20,554 nt of DNA, taken from NCBI RefSeq assembly GCF_025567385.1, contig NZ_JAOQJU010000044.1, positions 1 to 20,554 of the forward strand, written 5' to 3'. Positions 14,944-20,554 of this stretch are shown here, one piece after another. Source of the DNA: Claveliimonas acetigenes. Its GTDB lineage: Bacteria; Bacillota; Clostridia; Lachnospirales; Lachnospiraceae. Both the position numbers and the translations under genes were made by a program. The notes beneath the pieces were generated by a model. It did not search any database. It was not told the DNA's origin and was given only the letters and a program-made list of their open reading frames with translations. How positions within the stretch are numbered: position 1 is the stretch's first letter; each line of letters starts with the position of its first letter.

Positions 14944-16932
14944 ATGAAGAATTGTGAAAAGTACGAAAGACAATATTTTATGCCGCCGGAAGTTACTTAT
15001 GACTGGGTGAAAAAGGAATACATCGATAAGCCACCGATTTGGTGCAGCGTTGACTTAAGAGATGGTAATCAGGCGTTAATCGAGCCCATGAGCTTGGAGG
15101 AGAAGCTGGAATTCTTCCAGTTACTTGTGAAGATTGGATTTAAAGAAATCGAAGTAGGATTCCCGGCAGCATCTGAGACAGAGTATAAATTCATGCGTAC
15201 CCTGATTGAGAAGGACATGATTCCCGACGATGTAACCGTTCAGGTGCTGACACAGGCAAGAGAGCATATTATTAAGAAGACCTTTGAAGCAGTGAAAGGA
15301 GCGCCTCATGCGGTGGTTCATTTGTACAATTCCACATCGGTTGCGCAGAGAGAACAGGTTTTTAAGAAGGACAAAGAAGAGATTAAGAAGATAGCAGTAG
15401 AAGGTGCAAAGCTTCTGAAAGAGCTGGCTGATGAGACAGAAGGGAATTTTACTTTCCAATACAGTCCGGAAAGCTTTCCGGGAACAGAAGTGGATTATGC
15501 GGTGGAAGTATGTAACGCAGTTCTGGATGTATGGCAGCCGAATTCAGAGAAGAAGGCGATTATCAATATTCCGACTACCGTTGAAAATGCGATGCCTCAT
15601 GTATTTGCTACCCAGCTGGAATATGTGCATAAACATCTGAAATATAGAGAAAATGTGATTCTCTGCCTGCACCCTCACAACGACAGAGGCTGCGGTGTGG
15701 CGACTGCGGAAGCAGGCATACTGGCAGGAGCAGATCGTATCGAAGGCACCTTATTCGGTAATGGAGAGAGAACCGGTAATGTGGATATCATTACCCTGGG
15801 GATGAATATGTATTCTCACGGAGTGGATCCGGGACTTGACTTTACAAATATGGCAGAAATACGCGAGACCTATGAAAGACTGACCAGGATGCATGTATAT
15901 GAGCGTCAGCCTTATGCCGGAGATTTGGTATTTACGGCGTTTTCCGGTTCCCATCAGGATGCAATCGCCAAGGGCATGGCGTGGCGAGAAGAGAAAAAAT
16001 GCAGCACCTGGACGGTTCCGTATCTGCCAATTGATCCGCAAGATGTGGGAAGAAAGTATGATTCTGACGTAATCCGGATTAATAGTCAGTCAGGAAAAGG
16101 CGGCGTAAATTATATTCTGAAACAGAGCCATGGAATCAACCTTCCACAGAAGATGCGGGAAGAAGTGGGGTATCTTGTAAAGGATGTATCAGACAAGGCT
16201 CATAAGGAACTTACGCCTGAATGGGTATACCAGATATTTTCTGATAATTATATTAATACAAAATCTGTATTCCATATTGATGAGTGCCATTTTAAGCAGG
16301 TGGATGGAATCACGGCAGAGGTTACGATTAATCATGGCGGCGAGAGCAGAGTGATTACGGCGAACGGTAACGGACGTCTGGATGCAGTAAGCAATGCCAT
16401 TAAACAGTATTTCAATATCAGCTATGAACTGACCTTCTATGAAGAACATTCCCTTACAAAAGGTTCTTCTTCTAAGGCGGTAGCTTATGTCGGGATTATC
16501 TGCAAAGGAAAAGTCTGCTGGGGTGTAGGAATTGATGCGGATATTATCAGGGCATCAATTGAAGCGTTGATTGTTGCGGTAAATAAACTGGAAGAGATAG
16601 GCAGTGCGCAAGGATGCAAGGATGAGAGAATGATTGAAATCATGAACTATATCCAGGCGAATTATATCGACATTACGCTGGATGATCTTGCTGAGAAGTT
16701 TTATTTATCCAAACCATATATATCCAAATATATTAAGGAAAAGTCGGGTGTAACTTTCGGAGAACTGGTGAAAAAAATCCGGATGAAGAAAGCGAAAGCC
16801 CTCCTTAAAAGCAGCAGCATGACGGTGGAAAATATTGCGCTTTCTGTGGGATACCAGAATGTAGAACATTTTAACCGGTTATTTAAGAAAACATATAACA
16901 TGACGCCGGTGCAGTTCAGAAACCAGAAATAA
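14944..16932 (+). CDS. leuA: 2-isopropylmalate synthase fused to a C-terminal AraC-type DNA-binding domain
   Basis: LeuA condenses acetyl-CoA with 2-oxoisovalerate, the first step of leucine synthesis. Residues 1 to about 550 are a complete long-form synthase: SVDLRDGNQ (D40 metal ligand), GFKEIEVGFPA, HPHNDRG with H243 and H245, GNGERTGN with N279, and a leucine-responsive regulatory (LeuA dimer) domain at about 440-550. Residues 560-660 form a full AraC/XylS double helix-turn-helix: ITLDDLAEKFYLSKPYISKYIK and the second signature IALSVGY-NVEHFNRLFKK, ending TPVQFR. Ordinary LeuA2 enzymes stop near 560 residues, so the extra ~100 are the fusion. No stop or frameshift lies at the seam. AGGAGAG precedes the ATG, and a terminator follows the stop. 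No leuB, leuC or leuD is adjacent. I infer a possible leucine-sensing enzyme-regulator; catalysis is well supported, while DNA binding rests on the domain alone. Confidence 0.95.
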   Translation: MKNCEKYERQYFMPPEVTYDWVKKEYIDKPPIWCSVDLRDGNQALIEPMSLEEKLEFFQLLVKIGFKEIEVGFPAASETEYKFMRTLIEKDMIPDDVTVQVLTQAREHIIKKTFEAVKGAPHAVVHLYNSTSVAQREQVFKKDKEEIKKIAVEGAKLLKELADETEGNFTFQYSPESFPGTEVDYAVEVCNAVLDVWQPNSEKKAIINIPTTVENAMPHVFATQLEYVHKHLKYRENVILCLHPHNDRGCGVATAEAGILAGADRIEGTLFGNGERTGNVDIITLGMNMYSHGVDPGLDFTNMAEIRETYERLTRMHVYERQPYAGDLVFTAFSGSHQDAIAKGMAWREEKKCSTWTVPYLPIDPQDVGRKYDSDVIRINSQSGKGGVNYILKQSHGINLPQKMREEVGYLVKDVSDKAHKELTPEWVYQIFSDNYINTKSVFHIDECHFKQVDGITAEVTINHGGESRVITANGNGRLDAVSNAIKQYFNISYELTFYEEHSLTKGSSSKAVAYVGIICKGKVCWGVGIDADIIRASIEALIVAVNKLEEIGSAQGCKDERMIEIMNYIQANYIDITLDDLAEKFYLSKPYISKYIKEKSGVTFGELVKKIRMKKAKALLKSSSMTVENIALSVGYQNVEHFNRLFKKTYNMTPVQFRNQK

Positions 16933-16951
16933 GAAATAAGGAAGAAAAATG

Positions 16952-16982
16952 GGACGGAAGAAGAAGCTTCTGTCCTTTTTTT
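16952..16982 (+). terminator. Rho-independent terminator after leuA
   Basis: GGACGGAAG (16952-16960) pairs with CTTCTGTCC (16967-16975), including one G-U pair, over a 6-base loop, followed directly by seven T (16976-16982). It starts 20 bases after the leuA stop. Confidence 0.9.
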
Positions 16983-17004
16983 GTGGGGAAAAATATGATA
17001 AAAT
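16976..17004 (+). promoter_or_regulatory. Candidate extended -10 promoter for the ABC exporter operon
   Basis: TAAAAT (16999-17004) is preceded by TG one base upstream (TGA-TAAAAT), an extended -10 element. The position 17 bases upstream is only the terminator's T-run (TTTTTT), so the -35 is weak. The predicted start near 17011 leaves a leader of about 30 bases. Confidence 0.45.
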
Positions 17005-17040
17005 AAAGATAGAAAGCAGCAGTGAAATGGGGGAAATGAA

Positions 17041-19707
17041 ATGAAGGAGAGGTTGCATACAGGCAGGAAATTTTCAGCTGTCGTTCTGGTAATTGTGCAG
17101 GTCATACTTGTCCTGCCCTGGATTTTGATTGATGGGAAGTATTATAATACTTACATGTATTTGTTCCGTATGTTTTCCACGGGCGATTTCAAGAGCGTTG
17201 TAATGGAAGACTTCAGCTTCTTAGGAATGGAATGGACGGATTTGGAACAAATGATGTATTTTTTTGTATTTCAGTTGGTACTTTTAATTGTTCTGCAGTT
17301 TGTGGATCTTCTGAATCTTATCTTAACGTGCAGAAAAGAAAGTGTCGGTCCATTATCACCTGTCAGTCTTGTTATCTGTGGAATTCAAATTTTCAGTGTT
17401 AATTTTAGCCCGGTTTTTTATTTTGATAACTGGATTACATTATTGTACATTATCATAATTGCGGTTCTGCATTTGATTCTTCTGTTGGGAAGCAGGATGA
17501 TTGATTCATGGGAGGAATCTACGGCAGAACAGCGGCAGATAAAGGAGCGGGATAAGGCAGCAAAAAAGGAGAGAAAGGAACGCCTTGCTTTTGAGGGAAA
17601 GTATTCTTCTTTGTTCTACACGGTAATCTGGAAAAATTTCAAGGCAAATTGGGAGGCTTACCGGATTTTTATTCTGGTGGCAGGCCTGTCGGTAAGTTTT
17701 GTTTTTGCAGGAATCGGTATGCAGGAAATGATGGCGGATATTACGGGTGCGGAGGATATCCTGAGCCTTCTAAGAGGTCAGGGGCTTGTGACAATCCTGC
17801 TTAATTTTCTTGTAGTGGCAATCGTAATATCTATCTTTCTGATTGTGTCCGTATTTATGTTCTATCTGAAGAATCACATGAGCAGTTATACGTTGTTCGT
17901 GAATCTGGGCATGCGCAGCATGACGCTTTATCTTTTCGTGGGAATGGAGCTTCTGGTGTGTACTATTATAGCGCTTGTGGCAGGAAGCATAATAGGGAAT
18001 GGAATTCTTGCAGTCTGCCGGATTGTAATCCGCAGAGGATTTGAAGGAACTATTTCCTTCCATCGTATTACAGCGAAGACTTATCTGTTCACTTTGCTTG
18101 TTATTTTCCTTATTTATTTGATTTCGGCAATGGCGACCAGGGATATCTACATAGATACAGGAGCGTCAACAGCAAGATATAAAGCCGTCCTCAAAGAAAA
18201 GATGCCAGGGAAATTAAGTCCGGTCTTTTTGCTTATAGGCGCTGCTCTTGTAGTCTATGCAGTTTATAGCTTTGCGAGGAGAGAGAAGGCAGAGGGAATA
18301 CAGCTATTTATCATATTGTTTGTGGGACTTTATTTTTTCCTGCGAAATTTCTGGAATTTTTACCTAAGAGCGCGAAGGAAGAAGCTTTCGGCATATTTTC
18401 GAAGCCTTCTTAAGAAGAATTATTTTTATCATCATTTTAAAACGGCGTTTCGCTATCTCTATATGATAACACTGCTTCATATCGGTGTACTATTTGTGTT
18501 TGCCAGGGATGCAGCCTCCGATATATCGGCAGAGCGGCCGGAGAATATGTTTCCTTATGATTATGTATGTATGGCCGTGGATGAGGAAGAGGATTTCTTC
18601 CGGGAAATGGAAGACACTTATGGCGCAGAGGTCAGCATTTTTCCTATGGTACGGGTTACAAGTGTAGACAATTCATCCATGCCGGATGATATAAGAGAAT
18701 GTATGCTGCCCCAGGGGCAGAATATAGGGATATCAGAATCCACCTACCGGGCGTTGTGCAAGATGGTCGGCTGGAAGCCGGAAGAGCTGAACCTTGAGAA
18801 AGATGGTAGTGAGATTTATGTGATTTATCAGGAGGATGAAAGTGTAGCTGCCCATCCGCTGGATTACTATGCGGATCGTGTTACACCACGTCTGCATATC
18901 GGACAGCCTGTTTTGAGTTATAACTTTGTCCGACGGGAAGAAATTTTCGTTCCAAGGACGATCGTAGGTTCTGCGAGGGGTTACCTGGTTGGAAATCTGC
19001 AGCAGGGAGAGCATGAAAATATCGTTGTTTTCTCGGACGCATATTTTGAGACGGTAAAAGAAGATTGGAAATACACCAATTGCCTGACCGGAGATCCTCT
19101 TGCCGAGGGTGAGGCTGTGGAAGATGTTACATTCCATCATTGGCCGGACAGGCTGGTGCTGATGAATGTTCCGGCAGATCAGAAAATACAGGTAGAGAAA
19201 GAACTGGAAAGCTTTGCGGACAATCACTTTTTTGATTTTCAGTATGACCGGGTGGTGCAGTCCTGGTACTCGAAAGATGCACAGATGGAGCAGATAAAAG
19301 CCGAGCGTTTCATGCATATAGCAATCAGTATATTTATTATGGTTATTCTGACAAGTGTGACGATTATCCTTCTCTACATGAAGGCGGAATCGGAGATGAA
19401 TGAAAAGAAAAAACAACAGGAATTCTTGAAATCCATGGGAATGCGGGAAAAGGAAAGAATAAAAGCCGTAAAATCAGAAATCCAGAGTTTTTTCTGGATA
19501 CCGTTTACAATTGCAACCGTGATTACATTTGTATTTACAGCAATCCTTTGGAGAATACGTATGTATACGCAAGCAGATTGTATCAATTATCTGAAAGCAG
19601 AAGCGGTGATTTATCTGCTATATGCGGCGATACAATGGCTGGGAGTGAAATGGATTGAGCGGTATATTTTAAGAAAAGTGGAGGGACATCATGGGAGAAA
19701 TCATTAG
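17041..19707 (+). CDS. ABC transporter permease, FtsX/BceB-like, with extra N-terminal membrane domain
   Basis: The 888-residue protein has a BceB-like plan from about residue 190: membrane segments near 207-227, 250-275, 295-322, 345-363, 395-411, 420-437 and 473-490, a large extracytoplasmic domain (about 490-755), and three C-terminal segments (758-780, 815-836, 853-870). BceB-type permeases move or release antimicrobial peptides at the membrane and often act as sensors. Before this core lies an additional region of about 150 residues with three or four hydrophobic segments (12-30, 72-96, 107-125, 130-151) and a highly charged cytoplasmic linker (155-185). BceB proteins are commonly near 650 residues, so this is an unusual extension. 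GGGGGAAA precedes the ATG. The 3' end overlaps the ATPase gene by 17 bases. No histidine kinase or response regulator lies in the window, so the substrate is unknown. Confidence 0.85.
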   Translation: MKERLHTGRKFSAVVLVIVQVILVLPWILIDGKYYNTYMYLFRMFSTGDFKSVVMEDFSFLGMEWTDLEQMMYFFVFQLVLLIVLQFVDLLNLILTCRKESVGPLSPVSLVICGIQIFSVNFSPVFYFDNWITLLYIIIIAVLHLILLLGSRMIDSWEESTAEQRQIKERDKAAKKERKERLAFEGKYSSLFYTVIWKNFKANWEAYRIFILVAGLSVSFVFAGIGMQEMMADITGAEDILSLLRGQGLVTILLNFLVVAIVISIFLIVSVFMFYLKNHMSSYTLFVNLGMRSMTLYLFVGMELLVCTIIALVAGSIIGNGILAVCRIVIRRGFEGTISFHRITAKTYLFTLLVIFLIYLISAMATRDIYIDTGASTARYKAVLKEKMPGKLSPVFLLIGAALVVYAVYSFARREKAEGIQLFIILFVGLYFFLRNFWNFYLRARRKKLSAYFRSLLKKNYFYHHFKTAFRYLYMITLLHIGVLFVFARDAASDISAERPENMFPYDYVCMAVDEEEDFFREMEDTYGAEVSIFPMVRVTSVDNSSMPDDIRECMLPQGQNIGISESTYRALCKMVGWKPEELNLEKDGSEIYVIYQEDESVAAHPLDYYADRVTPRLHIGQPVLSYNFVRREEIFVPRTIVGSARGYLVGNLQQGEHENIVVFSDAYFETVKEDWKYTNCLTGDPLAEGEAVEDVTFHHWPDRLVLMNVPADQKIQVEKELESFADNHFFDFQYDRVVQSWYSKDAQMEQIKAERFMHIAISIFIMVILTSVTIILLYMKAESEMNEKKKQQEFLKSMGMREKERIKAVKSEIQSFFWIPFTIATVITFVFTAILWRIRMYTQADCINYLKAEAVIYLLYAAIQWLGVKWIERYILRKVEGHHGRNH

Positions 19708-20449
19708 AACGAATCATCTGGTCAGAAATTATTCCAAATCCGGAAGCAAACGGGAACAGCCGGACGATATCCGGGTATTAAAGGGAATTACTCTGACGGT
19801 AGAAGAAGGAGAATTTGTGGGGATTATGGGGAAATCCGGCTGTGGCAAGACAACTTTGATTAAAGTGCTGGGATTAATTGATGAACCTACAGATGGAAAT
19901 GTCTATTTTAAAGAGCGGGATACGGAGAAATTGTGGACGGATGAGCTGGCAGATATCAGACGGAGAGAAATTGGTTTCGTATTCCAGGATTTTTATCTGA
20001 TGGATAGCTTGTCGGTGAAAGAAAACATTATGCTGCCTATGATTCTGGATAAGGCGGAAGCAGACAGTTGTGTAAAACGGGCAGAACAGCTTGCCGGACA
20101 ATTCGGGCTCAGTCATCTGCTTGCGAAGAATCCTTATGAGCTGTCGGGCGGCGAAAAGCAAAGAGTGGCAATCTGCAGGGCGCTGATTAATAACCCGGAT
20201 CTGATTATGGCAGACGAGCCTACGGGGAATCTGGATTCCAAGTCCGGCAAAATCGTCGTAGACGAATTCATCAATATCAATGAAAAGATGGGAAAAACTA
20301 TCGTCATGGTTACCCATGACCCTCAGGTGGCAAGCCAGTGCAAGCGCATTATTTTCTTAAAGGACGGAGTAATCTTGGAAGATTTAAAGAGGAAAGGGGG
20401 GAGCGGTGAATTCTATCAGGAGATATTGGAGCGGATGGTGATGTTGTAG
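19691..20449 (+). CDS. ABC transporter ATP-binding protein (BceA/MacB/LolD-type)
   Basis: The 252-residue ATPase powers the preceding permease. Motifs: Walker A GKSGCGKTT (47-55), Q-loop Q99, signature LSGGE (151-155), Walker B LIMADE (171-176) with catalytic E176, D-loop NLDS, and H-loop H209. The family-typical DEPTGNLDS belongs to the MacB/BceA/FtsE-like class that partners with FtsX-fold permeases. Overlap with the permease by 17 bases and GGAGGGA before the ATG indicate translational coupling. The gene order, permease first, is the reverse of classical bceAB. An N-terminal insertion (SKSGSKREQPDD, 15-26) precedes the first core strand. No terminator is seen before the AT-rich DNA at the right edge. 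Confidence 0.94.
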   Translation: MGEIIRTNHLVRNYSKSGSKREQPDDIRVLKGITLTVEEGEFVGIMGKSGCGKTTLIKVLGLIDEPTDGNVYFKERDTEKLWTDELADIRRREIGFVFQDFYLMDSLSVKENIMLPMILDKAEADSCVKRAEQLAGQFGLSHLLAKNPYELSGGEKQRVAICRALINNPDLIMADEPTGNLDSKSGKIVVDEFININEKMGKTIVMVTHDPQVASQCKRIIFLKDGVILEDLKRKGGSGEFYQEILERMVML

Positions 20450-20473
20450 GAATTGAATTTAAGGAGTTTGAGG

Positions 20474-20554
20474 TAGTGTCAAGTAATCTATGAAAAAACT
20501 GAGTTAAAAAAATAGGCTCAGATGAACCTTGAAAATTGCAGATATGTTAGTGAT
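20474..20554. mobile_element. AT-rich gene-free right edge, possibly one end of an insertion sequence
   Basis: After the ABC operon the sequence becomes AT-rich, with no open frame and no terminator. It begins GTAGTGTCAAGTAATC, which to me resembles ends of IS256-like elements in related gut bacteria. CTGAG and CTCAG, 13 bases apart, form a weak inverted repeat. The partner end and transposase lie outside the window, so this is tentative. Confidence 0.25.

Noticed and set aside
59..20482. GTGTCAA present near both window edges (59-65 and 20476-20482) as direct repeats of one element
   Set aside because: Only seven bases match and the flanks differ. A 20-kb composite element of core genes is implausible, so coincidence is more likely.

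Overview
The window is about 20.5 kb of low-to-mid GC DNA from an anaerobic Firmicute, most likely a gut Lachnospiraceae. This rests on gene content and style: AGGAGG-type ribosome binding sites, several TTG/GTG starts, the pyrH-frr-uppS-cdsA-dxr-rseP order, scpA-scpB next to a D,D-carboxypeptidase, SLH-anchored glycosidases and BceAB-like exporters. Species cannot be named from the sequence.

Layout. (1) 1-2700: the left edge carries what looks like the start of a minus-strand gene with its own upstream region, probably one end of a mobile element. It abuts a GH43-Ig-SLH surface glycosidase that has lost its N-terminus and signal peptide. A compact cytidylate-kinase-like protein and a strong hairpin follow. 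(2) 2732-4138: a MATE exporter with its own near-consensus promoter. (3) 4221-9273: pyrH-frr, a short terminator-like hairpin, then uppS-cdsA-dxr-rseP. These cover UMP phosphorylation, ribosome recycling, undecaprenyl-PP synthesis, CDP-diacylglycerol synthesis, the first committed MEP-pathway step and site-2 proteolysis. A hairpin at 9290-9320 separates this run from (4) a convergent three-domain Xaa-Pro aminopeptidase (9343-11130). (5) 11184-14792: a membrane-anchored metallophosphoesterase, then the kleisin genes scpA-scpB from their own promoter, then a DacF-like D,D-carboxypeptidase. (6) 14944-16932: a free-standing 2-isopropylmalate synthase with a complete AraC-type DNA-binding domain fused to its C-terminus, followed by a clear terminator. 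(7) 17041-20449: a BceB/FtsX-like permease with an extra N-terminal membrane domain, overlapping its ATPase gene. The last 100 bases are AT-rich, have no gene, and may be the edge of another mobile element.

Most of the window is core cell-envelope, isoprenoid and chromosome-maintenance machinery. The most unusual item is the LeuA-AraC fusion. It joins a leucine-pathway enzyme, including its regulatory domain, to a DNA-binding module, which suggests an enzyme that may also act as a leucine-responsive transcription factor. Secondary points of interest are the truncated glycosidase at the left edge, the enlarged exporter permease, the shortened cytidylate-kinase-like protein, and the hairpin between frr and uppS. 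No tRNA, rRNA, CRISPR array, T-box or known riboswitch was recognised. No gene-free stretch exceeds about 150 bases.
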